From CAMFLJ01 sp963702555 (GTDB lineage Bacteria > Actinomycetota > Acidimicrobiia > Acidimicrobiales > Acidimicrobilacustridaceae), in contig CAVPCW010000014.1 of NCBI GenBank assembly GCA_963702555.1, positions 186,001 through 250,000 of the forward strand: DNA of 64,000 nucleotides. Reading direction: 5' to 3'. Each line of letters begins with the position of its first letter. Within the stretch, counting starts at the first letter, position 1. The notes beneath the pieces were generated by a model, which searched no databases, was not told where the DNA came from, and saw only the letters and a list, made by a program, of their open reading frames with translations. A program made the translations under genes and the position numbers. Shown one piece after another: positions 17,830-25,464 of the stretch.

Positions 17830-18112
17830 TCAGATCGGCCGGTGTGCCTTCGCCCACTCTGCCATGTCGTCCAGCGGCATCGAGCGAGCGAACAGGTACC
17901 CCTGCACCATCGAGATGCCGAGCTCGACGGCGAGGAGCCTGTCCTGCTCGGTCTCCACGCCCTCGGGGATGACCTCCGCCTCGAGCGAACGGCTCAGCTC
18001 GGTGGCGGCGAGCAGCAGCGCACGACCTCGTCGGTCCCTGCCGGCCCGACGTGGAAGGGACCGGTCGAACTTGATGACGCCGGGACGCAGGCGCTCGAGC
18101 TGGGCTCGGCGA
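17830..18112 (-). pseudogene. C-terminal half of an EAL-domain (c-di-GMP phosphodiesterase) gene
   Basis: The frame gives LERLRPGVIKFDRSL, then GVETEQDRLLAVELGISMVQGYLFARSMPLDDM and a stop at 17830. This is the distal half of an EAL domain (the KFD metal/base region and the GVE and QGY/F motifs); the EAL signature itself and everything upstream are absent. At about 18112 it is joined to the start of a CheB-like gene. The two pieces could be the two ends of one long CheB/CheR/PAS/GGDEF/EAL sensory fusion with the middle removed. Confidence 0.6.
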
Positions 18113-18170
18113 GGGCCTCGATGCCGCCGGCTGAGCTGCCGAGAACGACGAGCCACTCCGGCCGGGTCAC
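18113..18170 (-). pseudogene. 5' end of a CheB-methylesterase-like gene, truncated
   Basis: A GTG at 18170 overlaps the stop of the GH130 gene (GTGA) and encodes VTRPEWLVVLGSSAGGIEALAE. This is the start of a CheB methylesterase domain, where GxSAGG holds the catalytic Ser. The match ends after about 20 residues and the DNA continues as an EAL-domain gene in another frame. The coupled start shows that a CheB-type protein was the fourth gene of the glycan operon. Confidence 0.6.
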
Positions 18171-19639
18171 GGCACCATCTCCTCGAGCAAGGCAGGAAGG
18201 TCGACCGTGGCGAAGCCGATCGAGGTGTCGGCCACCCCGTAGGGCACCACCACGACGTCCCCGTGACGCATGGCGCCGCACGAGTAGACGACGTTCGGGA
18301 CGTAGCCGTCCTGCTCGTCGGCGGTGGGCGTCAGGAGCGGCGCGGTCAGCTCACCGACGACCTTCGTGGGCTCGGCGAGGTCGAGCAGGATCGCCCCGAT
18401 GGCGTAGGTCCGCATCGGCCCGACACCGTGGGTGAGCACCAGCCAGCCCGCGTCGGTCTCGATCGGCGGCCCACAGTTGCCGAGCTGCACGACCTCCCAG
18501 GCCCGGTCGGGCACCTGCACGGTCTCGGCCGTCCCCCACCGTGACGGCGACACGGACAGCGCGACGCCATTGGTCTCCCGGTCGTGGCGGGAGAGTGCAG
18601 CGTACTGACCGGCGATGCGACGGGGGAAGAGCGCGAGACCCTTGTTCGCCGCCGCCTCCCCGACGATCGGCGAGGACGTGAAGGTCACGAAGTCGGTGGT
18701 GCGGAGCAACTGCTGGGTGACGTCGAGCCCATCGAAGGCTGTATAGGACGCGTAGTAGGCGACCCCCCCGTCATCGTCGACGAAGCGCACCAGGCGGGCG
18801 TCCTCCATGCCGTAGGCCTCCGCCGCCATCGCCGGCATCAGCACCCGCTCCGAGAGCTCGGACTCAGCGGAGAAGCTGATGGAGTAGGTGCACGCGGCGA
18901 TCGACCGAAGGAGCTTGGCCGTGGCCAACTGGTCGCGGCGGGTGTCGCGCTGGGCGGCAAGGGTCTCGAGCCGGCCGTCGAGCTCGTCGATCGTGAACGT
19001 GTCCCCCATGTGGTCGAGCACGAAGGCGGCGTCCTCGACGTCGGCGCCGATCTCGACGAGGCGGCCCCGGAACGACTCCCGCTCGAAGATCCCGGCATGG
19101 GCCGTCCCCAAGCCGATGAACGGCGACGATTCGTCCACGTCGACCGTGCCGTCCGCCCCCACCAGTCCGGTCCGGAACCCGATGCTCGACCGATGACCCT
19201 CGCCGATGCCCCGGACGGTCATGACGAACCGGAGGGAGCCCTCCGGGACGTCCGTCTGGTCGGGGTGGGCGGCCATGCTCGGGTTGCAGAGCGAGGCGGC
19301 CTCCGGCGAGTACTCGTGGGTGAAGGTGGCGCCGAGCAGGAGCCAGCGCTCGTCGCTCACCTCGACGTCTGGGTCGACGCGGCCGGCGACGCGCTCGGCA
19401 TGACGGGAGAACGTCGCGCGCAGATCGTGGTGGCGTTCCCCGAAGCGCTGTTCGAGGTCGGCGAGCTGATGACCCACCGCGGCCTCGTCCAGCTGCAGGA
19501 TCCGTCCCACCACCCCGGTGGCCCGCGAGTCACCCGCACCGACGACCTCCTGGCCGGCGACGAAGAGGCGCGCCACGACCCGGGACGGATCGGGTTGGAG
19601 ACGGAGCCCCTGGCGCCGCACGATCGGCGCGCCGGTCAC
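18167..19639 (-). CDS. Glycoside hydrolase family 130-like protein (mannoside phosphorylase type)
   Basis: About 490 residues. Recognised as GH130-related by CNPSMAAHPD, FVMTVRGIGEGHRSSIGFRTG, YGMEDARLVRFVDDDGGVAYYASYTAFDG and the C-terminal GAMRHGDVVVVPYGVADTSIGFA, which repeat the five-bladed propeller pattern. GH130 enzymes use phosphate to cleave beta-mannosides, but this branch has no known substrate. The GTG at 19639 overlaps the stop of the preceding gene. The same frame is open far upstream, but that part is the shadow of the neighbour. Third gene of a coupled operon after GT4 and a helical-barrel protein. Confidence 0.8.
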   Translation of the reverse strand: MTGAPIVRRQGLRLQPDPSRVVARLFVAGQEVVGAGDSRATGVVGRILQLDEAAVGHQLADLEQRFGERHHDLRATFSRHAERVAGRVDPDVEVSDERWLLLGATFTHEYSPEAASLCNPSMAAHPDQTDVPEGSLRFVMTVRGIGEGHRSSIGFRTGLVGADGTVDVDESSPFIGLGTAHAGIFERESFRGRLVEIGADVEDAAFVLDHMGDTFTIDELDGRLETLAAQRDTRRDQLATAKLLRSIAACTYSISFSAESELSERVLMPAMAAEAYGMEDARLVRFVDDDGGVAYYASYTAFDGLDVTQQLLRTTDFVTFTSSPIVGEAAANKGLALFPRRIAGQYAALSRHDRETNGVALSVSPSRWGTAETVQVPDRAWEVVQLGNCGPPIETDAGWLVLTHGVGPMRTYAIGAILLDLAEPTKVVGELTAPLLTPTADEQDGYVPNVVYSCGAMRHGDVVVVPYGVADTSIGFATVDLPALLEEMVP

Positions 19640-20646
19640 ACCGCCACCGCCTGGGATCGCGCGGCCTGCTGGAACGTCGAGAGCAGGGCCAGGGTCGACT
19701 CGGCCCCCTGGTTCAGGTTGACGACGTCGGCCAGGAGCCCGTCGTACCCACCGCTCGTCGACCGGTCCCACATCGGCACGCCGAGGTCGTTGGCGCCGTC
19801 GAACCAGGCGGCGGCCATCCTGACGCCCTCGGACCACTGCGGTGCGCCGTCGACCGTCGCGGCACGAGCGCAGGCGTCGGCCATGGCGGCCACCTCGATC
19901 GGCTGCTGGTCGAAGCCGCGCACCGGATCGTCGGGTCCGGCCCCGCCCACGTAGCTCACCGACAGGTGGCCGTCGTTCGTCTCCCGTCGGAGCAGCCAGT
20001 CCAGCAGGCCGAGGCCTTCGTCGACGAGCGCGGGGCGATCGAGGACGGTTCCCACTGCGATCATCGCCTCGGGGAGGACGGGGTTGGCGTAGCTCAGGCG
20101 ATCCTCGGGCCACGGCCATCGACTGTCTCCGGTGAGGGACCCGAGGAGCATGGCGGCATGGTCGAGCAGCCCGCGGGCGGTCCGGTTCCATGGGTCGGCC
20201 GTGAGCACCGGGACCGCGCCGAGGGCGGCGAAGGCCATCGATCGCGGCCACCGCGAACGCCGTTCGGCTCCCCGCTCGAAGGCGGCGAGCGCGGCCTGCG
20301 CGACCCATCCGTCGCCGCGGGACGCGACCCCGAGCGCCCAGAGGCTGCGGCCCCACGCATCCTCCACCCGGTGCCGACCGTGCCAGCGACCGTCGGCCGA
20401 GCGCCGGTTGCGGGTCGCTCCGGTCGGGTCCTGGGCGTCGGCGACGAACCTCAGGGCACCGTCGCGCAAGCGTCTCGATGTCGGGGAGGGGTTGGGCTCG
20501 CGCGCCGTCACGAGGAGGACCCGGGCCACGTCGTCGGTGCAGTAGCCGTGCTCCCGACGCGGTTCGGCCATCTCGGCGTGCTCGAACGTGCCGTAGCGGT
20601 CGGTGAGCGCCACCAGGTGGTCCCATCCCGGTCCCGTGGTGCTCAT
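19636..20646 (-). CDS. Six-hairpin (alpha/alpha barrel) glycan-related protein
   Basis: A 336-residue protein repeating helix-turn-helix units: DGALRFVADAQ, YANPVLPEAMIAVGTVLD, and the strongly conserved-looking C-terminal GGYDGLLADVVNLNQGAESTLALLSTF. Family members are commonly annotated as glycosyltransferases because they sit beside them, but the fold resembles six-hairpin glycosidases or lyases, and I see no transferase motif. The ATG at 20646 overlaps the stop of the upstream GT4 gene, and its own stop overlaps the GH130 start. Constant pairing of GT4, this protein and GH130 suggests one pathway that builds or trims an oligosaccharide. Confidence 0.72.
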   Translation of the reverse strand: MSTTGPGWDHLVALTDRYGTFEHAEMAEPRREHGYCTDDVARVLLVTAREPNPSPTSRRLRDGALRFVADAQDPTGATRNRRSADGRWHGRHRVEDAWGRSLWALGVASRGDGWVAQAALAAFERGAERRSRWPRSMAFAALGAVPVLTADPWNRTARGLLDHAAMLLGSLTGDSRWPWPEDRLSYANPVLPEAMIAVGTVLDRPALVDEGLGLLDWLLRRETNDGHLSVSYVGGAGPDDPVRGFDQQPIEVAAMADACARAATVDGAPQWSEGVRMAAAWFDGANDLGVPMWDRSTSGGYDGLLADVVNLNQGAESTLALLSTFQQAARSQAVAV

Positions 20647-21812
20647 GCCCCGACCGCCGCTCGCTGCTCGGCCATCGAGCCGGCGAGCGCGGCATAGCGC
20701 GTCGCCACCGCCGGCCATGAGAGCGAGGGAGCGAGGCGCCGCGCCTCCGCGGCCATCCGGTCGGCCAGTCCGTCCTCGGTGAGGACACGGCGCAACGCCG
20801 CGGCCAGGGCCTCGGGGTCGCGCTGGGGCACCACCAGCCCGGCGCCGCTCGCGAGCAGCTCCTCGGCGTGGGGGAAGGCCGTGGCCACAACGGGACGGCC
20901 GGCGGCGACGGCATCGACCAGCACCCCGGAGGTGACCTGGTCGGGAGAGTCGTAGGGCAGCACCACCACGTCGGCCGCGGTGATCATCGCCCCGAGTGCG
21001 TCGAGGCCGCGGTAGCCGGCGTCGAACGTGACCAAGTCCCCCAGGCCGGCGGCCAGGGCCCGGTGGTCGAGCATCTCGCGATACGACTCGCCGGCGACAG
21101 CCGCCACCTTCGGATGGGTGTCGCCGGCGATGAGGTAGCGCGGGCGCGGGTCGAGGTCGGCGAGCAGGGCCAACGCGTCGATGGCCCACTCGATGCCCTT
21201 GCCCGGGCCGAGCAGCCCCCAGGTGAGGAGGGTGGGCGCACCCGAGCGGGCCCTGACGCCCCCGCCCGGCACCACTGCGGCACCGTGCGGGATCACCACG
21301 ACCTTGCGGGGATCCACGGCGAAGCCGCTGATGAGGCGTGCTCGACCAACCTCGGTCATCACCACGACCACGTCGGCGGCGCGAGCGACCCGCTCGAGCA
21401 CCTCACGCTGGTGGGGCGTCGGCTGGGCCAGGACCGTGTGGGCCACGACGATCGTCGGGGTCGAGACCTGCTCGAGCAGGGCCGCCACCGACTCGCCGTC
21501 GGCCCCGCCGTAGATGCCGTACTCGTGCTGCACGATCACCAGGTCGGCCCACTCCATCACCGCGACGGAGTCGGACCGGCTGCCTGGGTCGCGCTCGTCG
21601 AGGCGGGTGACGACCAGGGGGTCGGCCGGGCCGTCCGGATGCCCGACGGCCACCACCCCCACGTCGATTCCCACCGAACCGAGCCCGGCGCACAGGGCCG
21701 CCGAGAACGTGGCGATCCCACAAGCGGTGGGTGGATAGGTCGACAGCACGGCGCAGGTGAGCACGTGCGCGCTCCCGCGCACGACAGGAACCGGGCGTTG
21801 TTCGACAAGCAC
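20643..21812 (-). CDS. Glycosyltransferase family 4
   Basis: A 389-residue GT-B enzyme. The N-terminus VLSTYPPTACGIATFSAALCAGL is the acceptor-side Rossmann start. VIPHGAAVVPGG, then LLTWGLLGPGKGIEWAIDAL, and the C-terminal VLPYDSPDQVTSGVLVDAVAAGRPVVATAFPHAEELL supply the donor-binding EX7E-like region of GT4 retaining enzymes (mannosyl- or glucosyltransferases). The GTG at 21812 follows GGGAGGGCACA; the longer frame to 21923 is unlikely. It heads the operon GT4, helical-barrel protein, GH130, CheB, all joined by 4-base overlaps, and probably adds a sugar that the GH130 protein can phosphorolyse. Confidence 0.85.
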   Translation of the reverse strand: MLVEQRPVPVVRGSAHVLTCAVLSTYPPTACGIATFSAALCAGLGSVGIDVGVVAVGHPDGPADPLVVTRLDERDPGSRSDSVAVMEWADLVIVQHEYGIYGGADGESVAALLEQVSTPTIVVAHTVLAQPTPHQREVLERVARAADVVVVMTEVGRARLISGFAVDPRKVVVIPHGAAVVPGGGVRARSGAPTLLTWGLLGPGKGIEWAIDALALLADLDPRPRYLIAGDTHPKVAAVAGESYREMLDHRALAAGLGDLVTFDAGYRGLDALGAMITAADVVVLPYDSPDQVTSGVLVDAVAAGRPVVATAFPHAEELLASGAGLVVPQRDPEALAAALRRVLTEDGLADRMAAEARRLAPSLSWPAVATRYAALAGSMAEQRAAVGA

Positions 21813-22139
21813 TGTGCCCTCCCAGGGGGGCTGGCCTCGTCGAGACGTCGAGCCTGCACGGGGCGACCGGCATGTATGCCGTCCTGCCCAAACCAGGCGA
21901 CTCACCAAGGAGTGGAACCTCATCCTACCGGCCGGGGCGACGGCGCCTCAGCGCCGTCCGTCACCGATCTCGGACCCTCGTCAGCGGTCGGGTGGTCAGG
22001 TCTCACCGGACCCGAAGGGTTCGGCTCCCTCCCCCCGTAGGCTCAGGGCACACCCGACTTGGCGGGGACGCTTCGGCCCGACCGATCCACGGTCGCCACT
22101 GCGACGCCTCTTCTGAGCCACGAGCCAGAGGAGCACCAC
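21813..22139. other. Intergenic region between divergent genes
   Basis: About 330 bp between the GT4 start and the small zinc-ribbon gene. It should hold the promoters for both directions. A TAGGCT hexamer at 22038-22043 could serve the plus-strand gene. I see no RNA structure, repeat or further gene. Confidence 0.4.
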
Positions 22140-22349
22140 GTGCCGGACCGAACGAGCGCAGACCTCGACGACCCCACCAGCGACGGGCCGGAGGCCCCCC
22201 TGAGCAGCCAACAGTGCGGCCGCTGCCGCCGGGTGTTCGAGATGGAGAGCACCACCGAGCCGGGCACGATCCCGGAGATGTGGCTGTGCGCGTCGTGCCG
22301 GGTGGCCCTCCTCGGGCGCCCGACGATCGTCGACCACCACCCCACCTGA
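22140..22349 (+). CDS. Small zinc-ribbon-like protein
   Basis: A 69-residue protein with two Cys pairs, CGRC and CASC, spaced by about 26 residues. This forms a probable zinc ribbon around FEMESTTEPGTIPEMWL. The acidic N-terminus (DLDDPTSDGPEAP) is disordered-looking. The GTG at 22140 is chosen because AGAGGAG lies at good distance before it. The function is unknown; such proteins often bind nucleic acid or act as small adaptors. Confidence 0.5.
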   Translation: MPDRTSADLDDPTSDGPEAPLSSQQCGRCRRVFEMESTTEPGTIPEMWLCASCRVALLGRPTIVDHHPT

Positions 22350-22555
22350 CCCACCGGCACGCCTGATCATCTCCGGGCCCGGCGGGACGACGATCCGCAC
22401 CGGAACCGATCGAACACCCGTCTGTTCCGGGCGCCACGCTGGTACCTTGAGCACGTCGGCAGCTTGTCGACGTTTGGAGCAGCCGCCCCGCTCGCCGCCG
22501 CCCGCGAGGGCCGCCGCGGTCCCGTCGCCTCCTCTGGGCTGCACTGAGGAGCTCC

Positions 22556-23728
22556 ATGTCGATGTCCCCTTCGGAACAGATCCCGTTCGGCGCGCCCGGG
22601 AGCGATCCCGTGGCCACCGCCCCGGCAGGGGGCACCGCCGTCGTGTACTGCGAAGGGCAGTTCGGGGAGCAGGACGGCAAGACCGCCAACGGTCTGGTCC
22701 GCCACTCCGAGCGCTACGAGATCCTCAGCGTCATCGACAGCCTCCGGGCCGGTGTCGACGCCGGCGGCTTCCTCGACGACGCGCCGAACGGCATCCCCGT
22801 GCTGGCGTCGCTGCGCGAGGCCATCGCCCACGCCGGCCACGTCCCGGACTTCCTGATCTGCGGGGTGGCCCCGGCCGATGGCCTGCTGTCGCCCGCCCAG
22901 CGCGTGGTGCTGCTCGACGGCATCGACCGCGGGATGCACGTGATCAACGGGCTGCACGAGTTCCTCAACGACGACGCCGAGTTCGTGGCCGCCGCCCTCC
23001 TGGCCGGCGTGACCATCACCGACGTGCGCCGGCCGAAGGAGACCAAGGACCTCAAGCTCTTCTCCGGGCGCATCTTCGACGTGACCTGCCCGCGCATCGC
23101 CGTGCTCGGCACCGACGGCGCCATCGGCAAGCGCACCACCGCGACGCTGCTCGTGAAGGCCCTGCGGGAGCAGGGGATCAACGCGGTGATGGTCGGCACC
23201 GGCCAGACCACGCTCATCCAGGGCGGCACCTATGGCGTCGCCCTCGACGCCCTCGTCCCCCAGTTCTGCTCCGGTGAGGTCGAGAACCAGGTCGTGGCCG
23301 CCTTCGAGGGCGAGGACCCAGACGTGATCATCGTCGAGGGCCAGGGCGCCCTGAGCCACCCCGCCTACCTCACGTCGGCCCACATCCTGCGCGGCTCCCG
23401 GCCGGCCGGCGTCATCGTGCAGCACGCACCGAAGCGAAAGGTCCTGGGCGACTTCCCGATGGTGGCGATGCCGACCGCGGCCAGCGAGGTGCGCCTCATC
23501 GAGTCGTTCGCCGACACCAAGGTGATCGGGCTGACGCTGAACCACGAGGACATGACCGACGCCGAGATGAGCGCCGCCATCATCGCGTACGAGCTCGAGC
23601 TCGGTGTGCCCGCCACCGACCCCCTCACCCGGCCCCTCAGCCGACTCGTCGACATGGTGCTGCTCGCCTTCCCCGAGCTCACCGCCTCCCTCGGCTCCGC
23701 CATCCCCGCCGCATCAGCCAGAACGTGA
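22556..23728 (+). CDS. DUF1611 family P-loop protein (DgcN-like N-acetyltransferase candidate)
   Basis: A 390-residue DUF1611 protein. An N-terminal Rossmann-like part (about residues 25-165) is followed by a P-loop domain with IAVLGTDGAIGKRTT (about 181-195), VEGQGALSHPAY, and a C-terminal HE/D-rich section. In proteobacteria a DUF1611 protein (DgcN) has been reported as a D-glutamate N-acetyltransferase working with a racemase or epimerase. That role is plausible here because the next gene is an amino-acid racemase starting inside its stop codon (GTGA). GAGGAGCTCC precedes the ATG. The substrate is not shown by sequence. Confidence 0.8.
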   Translation: MSMSPSEQIPFGAPGSDPVATAPAGGTAVVYCEGQFGEQDGKTANGLVRHSERYEILSVIDSLRAGVDAGGFLDDAPNGIPVLASLREAIAHAGHVPDFLICGVAPADGLLSPAQRVVLLDGIDRGMHVINGLHEFLNDDAEFVAAALLAGVTITDVRRPKETKDLKLFSGRIFDVTCPRIAVLGTDGAIGKRTTATLLVKALREQGINAVMVGTGQTTLIQGGTYGVALDALVPQFCSGEVENQVVAAFEGEDPDVIIVEGQGALSHPAYLTSAHILRGSRPAGVIVQHAPKRKVLGDFPMVAMPTAASEVRLIESFADTKVIGLTLNHEDMTDAEMSAAIIAYELELGVPATDPLTRPLSRLVDMVLLAFPELTASLGSAIPAASART

Positions 23729-24825
23729 GCACTCCGCGCCTCGAGGTCGACCTCGGGGCCGTCGGGCACAACGCACGCCACCTGGTCGCCGCCCTCGGCG
23801 GGCGGGGCATCCGGGTCGTCGGGATCACCAAGTCGGTGCTGGCCCAGGCCAACGTCGCCCGGGCACTGGTCGACGGCGGCGTGGTCGGCCTGGGCGACTC
23901 CCGCGTCGAGAACCTGGCCGCCCTGCGCCACCGCGGCTTCGATGCGCCCCTGACCCTCGTCCGCTCACCGATGCCGAGCCAGGTCGACGCCGTGGTCCGC
24001 CACGCCGACGTCAGCCTCAACACCGAGGACACCGTCCTGCGCGCCCTCGCCGCGGCCGCCACCCGGCAGGCCACGACCCACGGCGTGGTGCTGATGGTCG
24101 AGCTCGGCGACCTCCGCGAGGGTGTCGCCATGGTCGACGTGGTCGAGATGGCCCGTTCGATCCGCCACCTCCCGGGCCTGGTGCTCACCGGCATCGGGAC
24201 GAACCTGGCCTGCCAGAGCGGCGTGGTTCCCGATCAGCAGAAGATGGACGAGCTGTCCGGCCTGGCCGAGGAGGTCGAGGTCGCGTGCGGCGTCGAGCTC
24301 GCGGTCGTCTCCGGAGGGAACTCGGCCAGCCTGGCGTGGGCCCTGTCGACGCCCGACGTCGGCCGCATCGACGAGCTGCGCCTCGGTGAGGCGGTCCTGC
24401 TCGGCGTCGACCCCCTCGACCGCCGTCCCATCGAGGGCCTCCGCCAGGACGGGTTCCGCCTGGTGGCCGAGGTCATCGAGGTGAAGACCAAGCCGGCCAC
24501 ACCGTGGGGCGACGTGGCCCAGACGGCGTTCGGTGCGGTGCGACCGAAGGATGCAGCCACGCCGGCGTCGGCCACCCAGCGGCGGGCGATCCTCGCCCTC
24601 GGCCGTCAGGACGTCGACCCCGACGGGCTCGTGGCCCCGCCCGGCTTCACGATCCTCGGCGCCAGCAGCGATCACCTGGTCATCGACGTCGGCACCCACG
24701 ACGTGGTCGTCGGCGAGGAGATCGCGTTCGGCCTCGGGTACGGGGCCCTCCTGCGCGCCTCGACCTCGCCGTTCGTCGCAAAGATCGAGTCGACGAGCGG
24801 CACCGTGTTCCCGAAGGTCGACTGA
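23725..24825 (+). CDS. Alanine/ornithine racemase-family PLP enzyme
   Basis: A 366-residue fold-III PLP enzyme. LEVDLGAVGHNARHL begins the barrel and VVGITKSVLA carries the PLP lysine (about residue 36). VVSGGNSASLAWA with RIDELRLGEAVLLGVDPL matches the phosphate-binding and dimer regions of the alanine-racemase N-terminal superfamily, in the variant close to ornithine racemase and YhfX. It probably racemises an amino acid other than alanine. Translational coupling to the DUF1611 gene suggests both act on the same substrate, perhaps D/L-glutamate or a derivative. Confidence 0.83.
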   Translation: MSTPRLEVDLGAVGHNARHLVAALGGRGIRVVGITKSVLAQANVARALVDGGVVGLGDSRVENLAALRHRGFDAPLTLVRSPMPSQVDAVVRHADVSLNTEDTVLRALAAAATRQATTHGVVLMVELGDLREGVAMVDVVEMARSIRHLPGLVLTGIGTNLACQSGVVPDQQKMDELSGLAEEVEVACGVELAVVSGGNSASLAWALSTPDVGRIDELRLGEAVLLGVDPLDRRPIEGLRQDGFRLVAEVIEVKTKPATPWGDVAQTAFGAVRPKDAATPASATQRRAILALGRQDVDPDGLVAPPGFTILGASSDHLVIDVGTHDVVVGEEIAFGLGYGALLRASTSPFVAKIESTSGTVFPKVD

Positions 24826-24845
24826 ACGAGAGGGCCCGCGGCCGC

Positions 24846-25115
24846 TCAGGCGCGCCGCTCCTCGTGCACGGCCTCCGCATCGGACGGAAGGGCGAGCTCC
24901 TCGTCCGGGTGGGCCTCGACGGCCATCGGCCGATCGGCCCCTGCCTCGCCGTGGGCCCGTTGGACGGCGATCTTGGCGTCGTCATGGTCCACCTCGTCGC
25001 CCGATCGGCGCCGCAGCGCCTCTGCTTCGGCATCCCGATCGCCGGTGCCGGCGTGGATCCGCTGGGCGAGGCCCGGCTTCTGATCGTCGGTGGTGGTGTC
25101 GTCGTCGCTGCTCAT
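24846..25115 (-). CDS. Small acidic protein of unknown function
   Basis: An 89-residue, highly charged protein (MSSDDDTTTDDQKPG start, many Asp, Glu and Arg, no hydrophobic segment). It is probably disordered or a small helical stress protein. GGAGGCACACCTG precedes the ATG at 25115, which supports it as a real gene. It is convergent with the racemase gene and divergent from the 50-residue DUF1059 gene. No family is recognised. Confidence 0.5.
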   Translation of the reverse strand: MSSDDDTTTDDQKPGLAQRIHAGTGDRDAEAEALRRRSGDEVDHDDAKIAVQRAHGEAGADRPMAVEAHPDEELALPSDAEAVHEERRA

Positions 25116-25194
25116 CAGGTGTGCCTCCGGTGGTGGCTGTGCCTGACACCTACCCAGCGGGCATCGTTCCGAGCCCTGGGCCCCGCCGTGGCCC

Positions 25195-25200
25195 TAGGGT
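25195..25200 (+). promoter_or_regulatory. -10-like hexamer TAGGGT before the DUF1059 gene
   Basis: TAGGGT lies 33 nt before the ATG at 25234, with TTGGAGGTCC as ribosome site in between. The identical hexamer precedes the YrhK-like gene. Confidence 0.35.
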
Positions 25201-25233
25201 TTCGGGCACAGCGACGTGCCCTTGGAGGTCCCG

Positions 25234-25386
25234 ATGAAGAAGACCCTGGCCTGCCCGTGCGGCGAGATCATCCGCGGCGAGGACGAGGACGACCTGGTCG
25301 AGAAGGCCTTCGCACACCTCCGCGAGAAGCACCCCGACCTGGCCGACGAGTACCAGCGCGAGCACATCCTCTTCATGGCCTACTGA
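25234..25386 (+). CDS. DUF1059 family small protein
   Basis: A complete 50-residue protein: MKKTLACPCGEIIRGEDEDDL, then AFAHLREKHPDL, ending HILFMAY. The CPCG pair and the HxxxxH helix fit the DUF1059 family, small proteins of unknown role that may bind a metal. TGGAGG lies 7 nt before the ATG. It stands alone between a divergent acidic protein and the palindrome shared with the convergent amidase gene. Confidence 0.75.
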   Translation: MKKTLACPCGEIIRGEDEDDLVEKAFAHLREKHPDLADEYQREHILFMAY

Positions 25387-25406
25387 GCCCCCGCAGCGGG
25401 AATCCT

Positions 25407-25458
25407 CGTTCTTGTCGCGCTTTCCTGTCGCCGGCGACAGGAAAGCGCGACAAGAACG
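25407..25458. terminator. Perfect 52-bp palindrome between convergent genes
   Basis: Two perfectly complementary 26-base arms meet with no spacer (outer ends CGTTCTTGTCGCG and CGCGACAAGAACG, centre GTCGCCGGCGAC). It lies between the 3' ends of the DUF1059 gene and the amidase gene, so the simplest reading is a bidirectional terminator. There is no T-tract, and the perfect spacerless structure is unusual. It could also be a cruciform-forming or protein-binding site. Confidence 0.55.
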
Positions 25459-25464
25459 CAGTCC

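Noticed and set aside
19640..20914. Upstream extension of the GH130 frame to a 915-residue protein
   Set aside because: The added part is the shadow of the six-hairpin gene in another frame; it is Arg/Pro-rich and featureless, and a coupled GTG exists at 19639.
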